Source: Erythroxylum novogranatense
Lineage: Eukaryota; Streptophyta; Magnoliopsida; Malpighiales; Erythroxylaceae
Length of the DNA: 64,000 bases
Assembly: GCA_029891385.1 (NCBI GenBank)
Contig: CM057231.1
Coordinates: forward strand, 62,727,103-62,791,102
Direction of reading: 5' to 3'
The first letter of the stretch is position 1; each line of letters opens with the position of its first letter. This document shows positions 33,261 to 46,650 of this stretch, in pieces. The position numbers and the translations under genes are program-made. The notes below the pieces were generated by a model that saw only the letters and a list, made by a program, of their open reading frames with translations, made no database searches and had not been told where the DNA came from.

Positions 33261-35183
33261 CTAATGTTGACTGCCTTGACCACTCTCCATCATATTCAAC
33301 TCCATGTCATGAGTTGATCCAGGCTCATAGGCTTCCAGAAAACCAATTTTTGCCTTATTAGGTAAATCATGAGGATGAACAAATGGCACCCCGGGTGGCC
33401 ACCCAATCTCCATTCTAATATTTGAACATGGGCTATCAAGAGCATGAATGTGCTTCTCACAGTCTTTCAGGTTACAGAACCTTAGCTTGATCCCTTTCTT
33501 CTCTGCAATGTCCTGAACTCTCTCCTTCAGAACTCTTTGGGCAACAAGTCTAAGCCTCTTGGAAGGTGGCAGAGGTTTGCTTCTCGAATTATTTTTCCTC
33601 CTCCTAGACGAAGTTTTCATACATCCTGTACGAGCATGTCATCGATCCAACGACCTGTTGTTAAAAGCTTCCCACTAAGAGCTATGAGCATACAAGAAAA
33701 TGAAAGAACCAAGATGTAGATAGTATGGAGTATAAAAGATACACATTTTGAAGTCATCAAACATCAAATTAACATTACATTAACGTCAAAATCACAACAT
33801 AGTTCAACTCTCCAACTTTAGTTGCCATCTAAACAATAGAGAGAGATCCTGTCATTTATTCCTAGGGTAGAATTATGGCATCATTTTCATATACCATTCT
33901 CAACCCTAAGAATAGAGACTAGTATCATAATACAATGCAATAATCATTTGAGTTATGCTCCACATTATAAAAATTCTCATGTATCATTTAAAATTTGGAG
34001 TTTTATCCTACCAAGCTTCAATTATTAACATGGGTATTATTAACAAGGGTAAGGACATAAAGCCCATAAAACTAAAAAAAAATAAATATATTTACTTGTT
34101 AAGGATCAAGAAAATTATAGTGCAAGACTATGGCCTACCATCTTGAGATGCAGGGAAATTGAAATTTTGTATGCTATGTCTGTTAAAGATCTGATCAATA
34201 GGATGGGATCTTTGCATGAAATCATCCACTGTTATTGGTATCTGAAACTGAGCATCAACACCATGGCCAGCTGCCCTCATCTCTGAACAACTGAGGCTCG
34301 TCATTGATTTAGGCATCAGTTTAAAAGCCAAAAAACAGCGCCCATAAATGCTACACTGCATGTTATTGATCTCTGTTCTGTACAATGCAGGACTGACATA
34401 GCCAGCTGTTGCCTGGTAGAGAGCAAGACCAGGGTAAACAATAGCCTCTTGAGGACCAAGGTCTCCGTCCACAAGAACCCACCGACCATGAAAGTCTCTC
34501 ACATGTAAACCTGCCTTATCTGACTTAACAAGAGATATGAGACTTTTATCAACCTGGTGCTCATGATCAGGATACATAATTAGCTGACCATCTTCCTGGG
34601 CAGTTAAATTATGGCTTTGTGCTCCTTCAAAAGATTGCCTAGCATTACAACAAACAGATAGCACTGAAGAAGATATTTCTCGATTTCTCAAAGGGACATT
34701 ATCAAGCACTTCAATAAAGGGAGAGCTACGCAAGTTCAAATAGAAGCTAATAGCATCCAATATATCTCGAGCTGCTTTACCAAGCAGGGAAAATATGTCA
34801 GACAAACCACCTGGAGCGCATTCTATTGCATTGTTGGACTCAATTGGAGTCAGGCCAGGTCTGTAATCATAGTTTTCTTGCCACAGTTGAGGATCAGCAT
34901 AGTAACCTGTTGTCTTGCACCATTCGCGAGAGTCGCCAGTATGAATCATATCTGCAGATGGATACAATGATCTTTGATGAAAATAGAGACGGGCAGAATC
35001 TAAACCAGATCTTAAAAGAGCACCCTCAGAAGCTGAAAACTGAATAATGGCGGCAGAGTATTGAGCAAGAGATTGCGATAAGGTTGAGATTGATAGTTTG
35101 TAAGAATCGGAAGGAATGCCTTCAGAGGGTATGAGATCACTAAGCTTCACACGACCCAAAGCTGGCAGGCCATTGTTTGCCAT
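33261..35183 (-). CDS. 2OG-Fe(II)-oxygenase-like (IPNS-fold) protein of unknown function
   Basis: Two exons on the minus strand, 35183-34139 and 33625-33261, joined across a 513 bp GTAGGC...TACAG intron to give 469 residues from MANNGLPALG. The start is the first ATG; the in-frame codon four positions upstream is GTG. Residues about 1-290 look like a plant isopenicillin-N-synthase-like oxygenase: HEHQVDKSLISLV (207-219), AGLHVRD (224-230) and YPGLALYQATAGYVSPALYR (250-269) align with the usual HxD, GLQVR and N-G-L...HRV blocks. The metal site looks damaged: HQVD instead of HxD and Tyr268 where the second His is expected. The C-terminal 120 residues hold a basic stretch (KTSSRRRKNNSRSK) that could be a nuclear signal, a charged helix (RVLKERVQDIAEKKGIKLRF) and a conserved WPPGVPFVHPHDLPNKAK block. 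It could be a non-catalytic family member; I do not know a function. The reading frame is intact. Confidence 0.85.
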
Positions 35184-36662
35184 GAATCCCTTCACTTTTC
35201 AGTTACTGGAGGATAGACTTGAATCCAACACCCTATTACATATATACAGCAGACAGAAGAAGGCAACAAATTGTACGCATTAGATGCTTATACCTTTGAA
35301 GAAAAGGACAACAAGCAATATGGACAAATAAGAAATGTAAACACACAAGCTTATGCAATTTCCAGTTACAATCCAAATAATGAAACAATCATTAAGCTGC
35401 AAAAGCAAATAATCATTGCAATAGTCCAAATTCTTTCCCTTCAACAAGCAAGTTGCACCAACTAAGGTAAGAAAATTAATTTTTGGGACAAGTTTGTTAT
35501 GAATAGTTAACGCAAAAATGCATATTTGGGTCCTAACATTCCAACCCAGATTATAAATTTGTGAGGTGAAGACAGAAGATCACAATTTTAAATTCATTAA
35601 ATTTTCTTTTGAGCATTACCATGGGTTATTTCAATCAACGGCAACAACATCGGCAGATCCTTCAGAAAAAAACCATAACAAAGAGGTATACAATAGACGC
35701 CACCAAGTTACCCAATCCCAATGTACATTATTCAGAGAAAATTACAAAGAAAAGGTCCAATTTTCTTTAGAAATGAAGAAACAGTGTAGACTTTACATAC
35801 CAACAAAGAGATAAGAAAACGAATACATGTACTAGTGGAAGAAAATAAAGCAGGTGAAGGTGAAGTAAAATCTAACGTATCGTAAGCGTTGTTTCAGAGA
35901 AAGCGAAGATTAGTTATTAGTGGAATTGCCACAAAGAGGCAAATGCCTTCTTACATGAGATTCCTTTTGCGTTATCGAAGGGGGTGGTGAGGGAGAGGCG
36001 AGACCCTTCTAAATTTGAATAATCTGAAGATTCTTACAGCAACTCTCGATCACATAAGCTAAGGTACGAAGAATGATACAAAGATAGAGAGATTTTGAGT
36101 TAGGGCAGCAAAAGCAAGCAGCACCCCTCGCCCCTTCTCAGCATTTGGTTGCTCAGCGTCCCATTTCTTTATTTTCACTTAGGATAGGACCGACTATCTA
36201 ATTGAAATATATTAAAAAGGTTAAATGAGTAATTTGCTTCTAAATAATAAATAATAATATAATAATAAAAATAATTTTTCTTTTTCTTTTCTTGATTATT
36301 GTGATTCATATTTTCTAGATATTATCAAATGTGAAAGAAAATTTAACGATTGTGATTCCTTTTCTTAATGTCTTTTGTTATAATTTAAAATCATATTTGT
36401 CTTAATATATTTGTTATGTTTTCAAAATTATAAATAATAATAATCGTAAGGAAATATGAATTTTGTTGTTTTGTCAATTGTGATAAGTGCTTTCCAAAAT
36501 AAATTTTTTTATCAAATCTAATTTGTTTTCATTTTTATTGATCTTTCTCTTTGCTTTTTCCTTTTCCTTAATCATAGCCATAATTATTTTTAATATGAAT
36601 GTTACATGCTTAAGTTGATAATAAACATAAAGATGAAGCATTGATTTGCATTACCTTCAATT
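35184..36662 (-). other. Upstream region of gene 2
   Basis: Holds the leader and promoter of the gene starting at 35183. A CT/GA-rich stretch near 35990-36110 on the minus strand may be around the transcription start, with a possible leader intron between it and the ATG, but no site can be fixed. The distal part (36240-36660) is AT-rich. It ends at TTAAG (36663-36667), the target duplication of the next element. Confidence 0.45.
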
Positions 36663-36667
36663 TTAAG

Positions 36668-39600
36668 TGTTGGGACCCGATTCGGAACCGAATCCCAACC
36701 AAAAAAGCGGAAAACGAAATCGAAAAATCGACGGAAGCTGAAACAGAAATATATTGGAAATTTATAATGCGAAAGAAACAAATGGATTGGAAGTCAAAGC
36801 GAAGCAAAAACAAATCAAAAACATAAGCGGAAACAAAAACATATTGGAAGCGAATCGAAATCGGAAAGCGAATGAACACACGAATTGGTCGAATCATAAA
36901 ACAGAGACAAAACGAAAACGAATCCGACATCCGATAACATACATCTTAAACAGACTAACGCGTTGGAAACTTAGACTAAACTATCCGAACCCGGTATAAA
37001 ATTTTTTTCTTTTCTTTTTCTTATTCCTTTCTTTTTCATTTCTTTTATCTTTAGTCGATTTTATTCAAATCATCTCAAATCATAGTAATCTTCTTAACAA
37101 TAATATAAATCCCATAATCCATCTTTTAAACATCTAATTCTTATTTTTATTCTTTTTCAACTTATCATCTAACAAAATTTCGGCAGCATAACGGTTGCAT
37201 TCTAACTAACCCAAACTTGCAAAATATTCAAAATACACTTCTATATTCTCACATAATAGCCAGTATCATTGGACTCCTCGTCCGGAATTCAACACAACAA
37301 ACGCAATCCTATATCTACATATCCATATCCAAAACACATTATACAAATCCAATTCCTATTAATTTCTCAACTCAATATACAATCATAATCATTATATATA
37401 ATATCATAATTCAAGTCTTTATACAAGGTCACCAGACAATCCCCAATCACATTCAATATCTCAATTTCATATTCAAATTTCTACTTCAATCCAAACCCAA
37501 AAATCAATCACATTTATATTCATTCACAAATCATTTTCATAATCATACACAATCTCATTCATAATTTAATTCAATACATAATTTCATACATAACCCCCAA
37601 GAATTTATATCATTTTACATTCCAAAATAGATACACTACAAACTTGAATGGAATTCCAATCCATTTACAAACCATTCCAAAAATCCAAAATACATAATTT
37701 ACAAAATAAGCAAAAATGAACAGATGGCTTGACTTTCTTTCATCTGATCTCCTGCTCGAAACCTGAAGATGGGGATGAAAGAGGGTGAGCTAGACAGCTC
37801 GTGAATAATATGTTTATAAAACGAATAATAAGCAAAAACATTTTTCAAGGTGTTTGATAGTTATAAACATTTCTCAGTCGGAGATTTAAAAGCTCATTTT
37901 CAAATTTTTCAATACTTCAAAATTAAACCATCATAATCAAATTAAAAAATTTCATGATTTAATGCTCACTTTCGCAGTTCTAAAATTTCTCAAATTTTCA
38001 CATTTCATAATCAAATTCAAAACATGCAATGCATCACAAAATACACAAACTAAAAACACATAACATATCAAAACGGTTTGGGTCGGTCCAAAACGGAACG
38101 TACTGCACATTCCCGCATAGAGGTCCTATGCAGCCGTAGACGGAACGTACTACACTTTTTCACATAGTGGTCCAGTGTAGCCGTGACTTATGAGAGTCTG
38201 AAATCGGAGCTCCAGTGCCACTATCGGGCTGGAGGGAGAAGCCTATTAAAAACGAGACCAGTGCACTGACTCTAGCTTAAGGGACCTAACCAAACCCACA
38301 TATCACATAATCATACTTGAAAATCGAATTGCCCGAAGGCAGATTTTAAAAAAAATCTTATTTTTCACATCGTGTCATACTTGACACATTCACAATCACA
38401 TGTATTCATATAGCAATTTAAAATGCAATTACAAATCCTCAATCAATCACATAATAAACAAAATCATATTTACTTCACAACCTTTCATAAACACAAAAAA
38501 TGCAACGCTTTATATAATTCATATATATGTAACAAAAAGTATCAATTCATAATTAATAAAAATCCTTCAAGCATAACAAATTTCAGAAATTTATAACAAT
38601 TTTTCAAAAACATTTTAAACAATAATTCTAACTTTTATAACAATTTCCATAATTTCAGAAAATTCCTTATTTTATCAAAAACTTGTCCAATTTTTCAAAA
38701 CATTCGGAAACAATTCAAATCAATACCCTCTTTCTTTATTTTTTTAAAACATAAACAATAATTTTTGTAATTTCACTTCTTTAATTTTCGAAAAAAATCA
38801 TAATTCACTTATAATTCGAAAAATAAATATGTTACCCACCTCGAATCGATGCTAGAAGTTTGTCCCTAGCTTCAATTTGACCATTGCTTCTTTCTTTCTT
38901 CCAATTGAAATTTTCCTAAATCAAATTAACCCAAATTCAACATCATAAATGACATAATCCTCAAATTGAGCTTAGAAAACACTAATTCCATATGTAATCA
39001 AGCTATCTAAATAAAAAACTTCCAAAATCCCCAAATCCAAAAATTGAGCATAAATCCTAATTCACAATTATCCAAAATTAACCCAATTAAACCAAGCAAT
39101 CACCAAAATTGACTCCATAATCCACAAACCCATATCATTTCCAAGGTTTTTAAACCAAAAATTTATGAAAAACTCAAAGCTTATAAATTTTCTCTTATCT
39201 CTTTTCTCCACAATTTTCGGATTTATTGAGCTTGAAAGGAGGCTTTTACTTTCTTCTATCCTTTTTCCTTTGAATCTACTCCAAAATCGTGCTTGGAGCC
39301 CCATAAAATCGAAATCCCTAAGCTTTCCCTCTCTTCTCTTTCTTCTTCTCCACCAACGAAGCCATTCTTCTTCTCTTCTATTATTTCTCTTCTTTTTATT
39401 CCGAAGTGTCGTGGGTTGCTTCTTAAGAAAACGACAACACTCTCCTCTAATCTTTTAATGAATGACCATTGACCATATTGCCCTCCCATGTATGCCTTTA
39501 AACTTAATTCCTTAAGTAAATTTCCAAAATTGCCCCTGCACCTTACTTTATTTCATGCTTACTTTTGGATATTTTTCTTACTATAAATTTGAAGGAATTA

Positions 39601-41137
39601 GCTAAAACTTCCTTCTATAGAAATATTCCTCATTGTCTAAATTTTATAACGCCACTAAACGCATTTAATTTGAAGTACTACATCAAAAGTTATGTTCCAA
39701 ACATTTCGGACATGTCTTATGCTAAATCATTTTCCAGCACATTATTTCCATCCAAAAATTGACATTCTTAAAGGCCAAATTGAAACTCGGGTCCTTCATA
39801 AAAATTGTAGCCCTATTTTTCTATTTTAATACAAATTAAGAATCACCTCATTTGGATTACTAGAGCAAAATTAATGTTCAAAATACCTTCAGATTTTTCT
39901 AATCCAAGACTGCACACTAATCCGAACTTCCATTCAGAAATTGGAAGTCTTAGGGGCTAAATTGAAATTAAGTTCCTTCATATGACTTGTAGCCCCAGGT
40001 CTTAGTTTTATTTTTCCTCAAGAATCACTTCAATCGGATCACCAAAAATTAAGAATTTCTCAAAATACTGAACTATGTTTGAAAAATTTTCCAACTCACT
40101 TTGATTAATTTAGTCAACCTCAATTTAATCTCATAAAATTACAAAATTTCCCTGAGGATGAAGATAATTATCTTAGGAATCCAAAGCTTTGAAAAACATG
40201 TCAATCGGATGTCGAACGGAAAAGATATAAAAAAAAGATTGAAATAGGGACATAATAAGAAATAAGAATAGAGACATGTATATATGTATAAACACATATA
40301 TATATCCGAATTTTTCAAAAATCATATATCTTGATCCCGAACTCCAAATTTGAAAAATTTGGTATTAAAAGATAGCTCAAAGGAAGCTCTACAACTTCCA
40401 TGAAGGACAGAAAAATCAAATTGTCCTCTAAGGGAGTCAAAAATCCACTTAAAGTTTCTGTCCTAATCATCTCTTCCTAAACAATTTCCAAATTTCCGTC
40501 GATCATAACTCCTAGCCTTGATATCGAAAAATTGCATACTTTATGGCGATAAAAAGCTGGGAATATAAGCTACAACTTTCATGTAGACCATTTACTCCAA
40601 TTCAGACCACATCAATCCGACGATTTGCCTCAAAACACAGCATGTATAATTTCCACACTTAAGAACATTTTCAAAGTCAACGTAAAATAATCTTAACTTT
40701 GACTGACTATAACTTTTACTCTCGATATCGAAAAATATCAAACTTTATGGCGACAGAAAGCTTTCAATAGGAGTTACAAGTTTCCCGAAGATCATTTTCT
40801 CAAATTATGCTTACATCAAAAGTCAACTCTCAAGTCAAACTTTCTATATCCAAAAGTCAACTTTCTTAATTCTCCAAATTTTCACACTTTTACTATTTAT
40901 TTCTTGATTTCCAACTTCTATTTCATTCCTCTCATTCACTCTAACTTTTGATAACTCATACAAATTTATTCAAATCCCAAATTTATTCAAATTCCAAATT
41001 TATCAAAATCAAACAATTCTTTCTTCATCACTTTCCATTAACTATAAATTACATCGATACTAAAACATAAACACAAAAAACACTCATTTCTTTTCAATTA
41101 TTATTTCTAAATTCTACTTAAAAATCGGGGTCCAACA
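36668..41137 (-). repeat. 3' LTR (4.47 kb) of the giant-LTR element
   Basis: Termini TGTTGGGACCCGATTC... and ...GGGGTCCAACA on the plus strand, so they are also inverted repeats of each other. It contains CATTGGACTCCTCGTCCGGAA (near 37267; imperfect hairpin), two units of CGGAACGTACTGCAC type (38093-38195), a CT-rich stretch with a spurious 97-codon frame (39165-39458) and an AT-rich variable segment at 40225-40310. Confidence 0.93.
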
Positions 41138-41728
41138 TTTGTCCCCCTCTTAAAAAAATTTCGTCCTCAAAATTTCTACTAGACATCATCAAGTAACCTA
41201 TTCTTTCAAAATGTCTTTCTAAAAGAACGTAATCAAACATTCTCTTAATTAACTTCTCATCACACATATTCTCAACTTATTCATACTCATTCACTTTTGC
41301 ATCAAAATACCTCTAATATCTTAACAAATTCACTATAACCACAAATCCGTATTTCTTAATATCATTTTACAATCAAATGTCCATTTCTTAATAAACCCTA
41401 ATATGGACCATAATCATTCAAAATCAATCATTTTGAACTTTCATACCTATCTTACCATTATCAAACTCGTCTTTCAACTTTTCATTGTTTTCATCTCACA
41501 AAAGCATAGTCAATTTAATTCCTCCCAATTCATCAATAATTTCTAAACTCATTTTCATTATCACATTCCTAAAATCAATCATACTTATTGTCACCAAAAT
41601 CAAACAATCACTTAGCACATTCCTACAAATTCAATTTCATCCTTTCAAACTTTTGTCAATTTCTCATGCCAATCACTCATACACATACGCCCAAGTAAGA
41701 TCCTATTACTGGGCTCTGATACCATAAA
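41138..41728 (-). other. Internal region of the giant-LTR element: PPT, short spacer, PBS
   Basis: 591 bp with no gag or pol similarity. Polypurine tract at the left, PBS TGGTATCAGAGCCC at 41711-41724 with the three-base spacer AAA/TTT before the LTR. The spacer is C/T-rich on the plus strand. The 80-codon frame at 41485-41727 has no recognisable domain. Confidence 0.9.
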
Positions 41729-44700
41729 TGTTAAGACCCGATCTGGAACCGAATCCCATCTAGAAAAGCAGAAAATGAAATAGAAAAATCGACGGAAGCC
41801 GAAACAGAAATATATTGGAAATTCATAATGCGAAAGAAACAAACGGATCGGAAGTCAAAGCGAAGCAAAAAAAAATCAAAAACACAAGCGAAAAAAAACA
41901 TATTGGAAGTGAATCGAAATCGGAAAGCGAATGAACACATGAATTGAATCGAATCACAAAACGGAGACAAAACGAAAACGGATCCGACATCCGATAACAT
42001 ACATCTTAAACAGACTAACGAGTTGGAAACCTAGACTAAACTATCCGAAACCGGTATAAATTTTTTTCTTTTCTTTTTCTTATTCCTTTCTTTTTCATTT
42101 CTTTTATCTTTAGTCGATCTCATTCAAATCATCTCAAATCATAGTAATCTTCTTAACGATAATATAAATCCCATAATCCATCTTTTAAACATCTAATTCT
42201 TATTTTTATTCTTTTTCAACTTAATATCTAACAAAATTTCGGCAGCATAACGGCTACATTCTAACTAACCCAAACCTGCAAAGTGTTTAAAATACACTTC
42301 TATATTCTCACATAATAGCCAGTATCATCGGACTCCCCGTCCGGAATCTAACACAACAAACGCAATCATATATCTACATATCCATATCCAAAACACATTA
42401 TACAAATCCAATTCCTATTAATTTCTCAACTCAATATACAAATCATAATCATTATACATAATATCATAATTCAAGTCTTTATACAAGGTCACCAGGCAAT
42501 CCCCAATCACATTTAATATCCCAATTCCATATTCAAATTCCTAATTCAATCCAAACCCAAAAATCAATCACATTCATATTCATTCACATATCATTTCAAT
42601 AATCATACACAATCCCATCCATAATTTAATTCAATACATAATTTCATACATAACTCCCAATAATTTATATCATTTACATTCCAAAATAGATACACTACAA
42701 ACTTGAATGGCATTCCAAACCATTCCAAAAATCCAAAATACATAATTTACGAAATAAGCAAAAATGAACAGATGGCTTGACTTTCTTTCATCCGATCTCC
42801 TGCTCGAAACCTGGAGATGTGGATGAAAAGGGGTGAGCTAGACAACTCGTGGATAATATGTTTATAAAACGAATAATAAGCAAAAACATTTTTCAAGGCG
42901 TTTGACAGTTATAAACATTTCTTAGTCGGAGATTTAAAATCTCATTTTCAAAATTTTCAATTCTTCAAAATCAAACCATCATAATCAAATTAAAAAATTT
43001 CATGATTTAACGCTCACTTTTGCAGTTCTAAAATTTCTCAAATTTTCACATTTCATAATCAAATTCAAAACATGCAATGCATCACAAAATATACAAACTA
43101 AAAACATATAACATATCAAAACGGTTTGGGTCGGTCCAAAACGGAACGATTGCACATTTCAAGATGGCGGTCCATGCAAATCGTGAACGAACGCACTACA
43201 CTTTTTAGCAGATAGCGGTTCAATGTAACAAGTGACTATGGAGTCCGAGATCGAGCTCCAATTGCTACTATCAAGGCAAAAGGGAGAAGCCTATTAAAAA
43301 TGAGACCAGTGCACTGAATCTAGCTTAAGGGACCTAACCAAACCCACATATCACATAATCATACTTGAAAATCGAATTGCTCGAAGGCAGATTTTAAAAA
43401 AAATCTTATTTTTTCACATCGTGTCATACTTGACACATTCACAATCACATGTATTCATATAGCAATTTAAAATGCAATTACAAATCCTCAATCAATCACA
43501 TAATAAACAAAATCATATTCACTTCACAACCGTTCATAAACACAAAAATGCAACACTTTATATAATTCATATATATGTAACAAAAGTATCAATTCATAAT
43601 TAACAAAAATCCTTCAAGCATAACAAATTTCAGAAATTTATAACAATTTTTCAAAAACATTTTAAACAATAATTTTAACTTTTAGAACAATTTCCATAAT
43701 TTGAGAAAATTCCTTATTTTATCAAAACTTGTCCAATTTTCCAAAACATTCGAAACAATTCAAATCAATACCCTCTTTCTTTATTTTTTAAAACATAAAC
43801 AATAATTTTGTAATTTCACTTCTTTAATTTTAAAAAAAATCATAATTCACTTATAATTCAAAAATAAACATGTTACCCACCTAGAATCGATGCTAGAAAC
43901 TTGTCCCAAGCTTCAATTTGACCATTGTTTCTTTCTTTCTTCCAATTGAAATTTTCCTAAATCAAATTAACCCAAATTCAACATCATAAATGACATAATC
44001 CTCAAATTGAGCTTAGAAAACACAAATTTCACATATAATCAAGCTATCTAAATAAAAAACTTCCAAAATCCCCAAATCCAAAAATTGGGCATAAACCCTA
44101 ATTTACAATTATCTAAAATTAACCCAATTAAACCAAGCAATCACCAAAATTGACTTCATAATCCACAAACCCATATCATTTCCAAGGTTTCTAAACCAAA
44201 AATTTATGAAAAACTCAAAGCTTATAAATTTGCTCTTACCTCTTTTCTCCACCATTTTCGGATTTATTGAGCTTGAAAGAAGGCTTTTACTTTCTTCTAT
44301 CCTTTTTCCTTTGAATCTACTCCAAAATCATGCTTGGAGGCCCATAAAATCGAAATCCCTAAGCTTTCCCTCTCTTCTCTTTCTTCTTCTCCACCAACGA
44401 AGCCATTCTTCTTCTCTTCTATTATTTCTCTTCTTTTTATTCCGAAGTGTCGTGGGTTGCTTCTTAAGAAAAGGACAACACTCTCCTCTAATCTTTTAAT
44501 GAATGACCATTGACCATATTGCCCTCCCATGTATTCCTTTAAACTTAATTCCTTGAGTAAACTTCCAAAATTGCCCCTGCACTTTACTTTATTTCATGCT
44601 TACTTTCGGATATTTTTCTCACTATAAATTTGAAGGAATTAGCCAAAACTTCCTTCTAGAGAAATGTTCTTCATTGTCTAAATTTCATAACGCCACCAAA

Positions 44701-46171
44701 CTCATTTAATTTGGAGTACTACATCAAAAGTTATGATCCAAACATTTCGGACATGTCTTATGCTAAATCATTTTTCAGCATGTTATTTCCATCCAAAAAT
44801 TGACATTCTTAAAGGCCAAATTGAAACTCGGGTCCTTTATAACAATTGTAGCCCTATTTCTCTAGTTTAATAAAAATCAAGAATAACCTAATTTGGATTA
44901 CTAGACCAAAAGTAATGTTCAAAATACCTTCAGATTTTTCTAATCCAAGACTGCACACTAATCCGAACTTTCATTCAGAAATTGGAAGTCTTAGGGGCTA
45001 AATTGAAATTAAACTCCTTCATATGACTTATAGCCCCATGTCGTAATTTTATTTTTCCTCAAGAATCACTTCAATCGGATCACCACAGATTAATAATTTC
45101 TCAAAATACTGAACTATGTTCGGAAAATTTTCCGACTCACTTTGATTAATTTAATTAACCTCAATTTAATCTCATAAAATTACAAAATTCCCCTGAGGAT
45201 GAAGATAATTGTCTTAAGAATCCAACGCTTTGAAAACCATATCAATCGGATGTCGAACGGAAAAGATATAAACAAAGATTGAAATAGGGACATAATAAGA
45301 AATAAGAATAGAGACATGTATATGTATAAACACATATATATATCCAAATTTTCAAAAATCATATCTCTTGTTTCCGAACTCCAAATTTGAAAATTTTGGT
45401 ATCAAAAGATAGCTCAAAGGAAGCTCTACAACTTCTATGAATGACAGAATAATCAAATTGTCCTCTAAGGGAGTCAAAAATCCACTTAAAGTTTCTGTCC
45501 TAATTATCTTTTCCTAAACAACTTCCAAATTTCCGTCGATCATAACTCCTAGCCTTGATATCGAAAAATTGCATACTTTATGACGATAAAAAACTGGGAA
45601 TATAAGCTACAAATTTCATGTAGACCATTTACTCCAATTCAGACCATATTAATCCGGCGATTTGCCTCAAAACACAGCATATATAATTTCCACACTTAAG
45701 AACATTTTCAAAATCAACGTAAAATAACCTTAACTTTGACTGACTATAACTTTTACTCCCGATATCGAAAAATATCAAACTTTATGGCGACAAAAAGCTT
45801 TCAACAGGAGCTACAAGTTTCCTGAAGATCATTTTCTCAAATTCTGCCTAAATAAAAAAGTCAACTCTTAAGTCAAACTTTCTATATCCAAAAGTCAACT
45901 TTCTTAATTCTCCAAATTTTCACACTTTTACTCTTTATTTCTTGATTTCCAACTTCTATTTCATTCCTCTCATTCATTCTAACTTTTGATAACTCATACA
46001 AATTTATTCAAATTCCAAATTTATTTAAATTCCAAATTTATTAAAATCAAACAATTCTTTCTTCATCACTTTCCTTTAAGTATAAATTACATCGATACGA
46101 ACATAAACAAAAAACAATCATTTCTTTTCAATTATTATTTCTAAATTTTACTTAAAAATTGGGGTCCAACA
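41729..46171 (-). repeat. 5' LTR (4.44 kb) of the giant-LTR element
   Basis: Starts TGTTAAGACCCGATCTGG (GG to AA changes relative to the other LTR) and ends GGGGTCCAACA before the TTAAG duplication. It is colinear with 36668-41137 throughout. Differences are sparse except at 43139-43310, where the CGGAACG repeat block is rearranged by many small changes. Confidence 0.93.
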
Positions 46172-46176
46172 TTAAG

Positions 46177-46650
46177 ATTGAGTTTGATAACTTGATCTAA
46201 GATAAATAAACTCATATAAACCTTAGAAAGCTTAAGCGATAAGTTGTAAATATGATATTTAACACAATTGATTGTACAATCATATGGTTAATCATGTAGT
46301 TTAGAATTTTGATAGAACAATGTGAAATAGGATAGGTATATGATCAAGAATCAATATGTGTCCATTAAAGGATTTGATCAAAATCGTTAACCATACACCT
46401 ATGTGCTGAATTGTTTTTTTAATAAAAAAATCCTTAGGAATAAATGTTAAGGACATTGATTAACACATATTTGTGTCCAAAATCATGTTCTTTAGTTTAC
46501 ATGCCTAGGTGCTCATGTTAGCTTATGACCTTGCAGCCAATCAATTGGATGCAAATTAATGTACGACATTATTTTTAATTAATGAAAAGGCTTTCTTTAT
46601 CTTTGTGTATTAATTTAATTTCATTTGATGTTTTAATATTAAAGGTAAAA
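46177..46650. other. Older retroelement sequence between two insertions
   Basis: AT-rich stretch between the TTAAG duplication and the next element. It was continuous with 55676 onwards before that insertion. Its features (ATTAATGAAAAGGCTTTCTT, then TATTAATTT) look like a copia LTR, consistent with the copia integrase fragment at 55.8-56.2 kb, but termini are not visible. Confidence 0.35.

Larger units (their letters stand above)
36668..46171 (-). mobile_element. Giant-LTR non-autonomous retrotransposon with 591 bp interior
   Basis: A 9.5 kb element: LTR 36668-41137 (4470 bp), internal 41138-41728 (591 bp), LTR 41729-46171 (4443 bp), flanked by a perfect TTAAG duplication (36663-36667 and 46172-46176). 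On the minus strand it has a PBS TGGTATCAGAGCCC (41724-41711) and a polypurine tract AAGAGGGGGACAAA (41151-41138) preceded by GAGGACGAAATTT. It therefore has every cis signal of an LTR element and no room for gag or pol. The LTRs are very similar except in local patches, so the insertion is relatively young. It must have been mobilised by proteins from another element, presumably a Tekay-type chromovirus given the polypurine region. Confidence 0.92.

Noticed and set aside
39165..39458. Ser/Leu-rich 97-codon frame repeated at 44206-44499, resembling a signal peptide
   Set aside because: CT-rich LTR sequence; the two copies are an LTR pair and no other feature supports translation.
41711..41724. 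tRNA-like sequence matches at PBS sites (also 4921, 8851, 9987, 52786, 61511)
   Set aside because: Only the 12-14 bases complementary to a methionine tRNA end are present; no tRNA gene can fold here.
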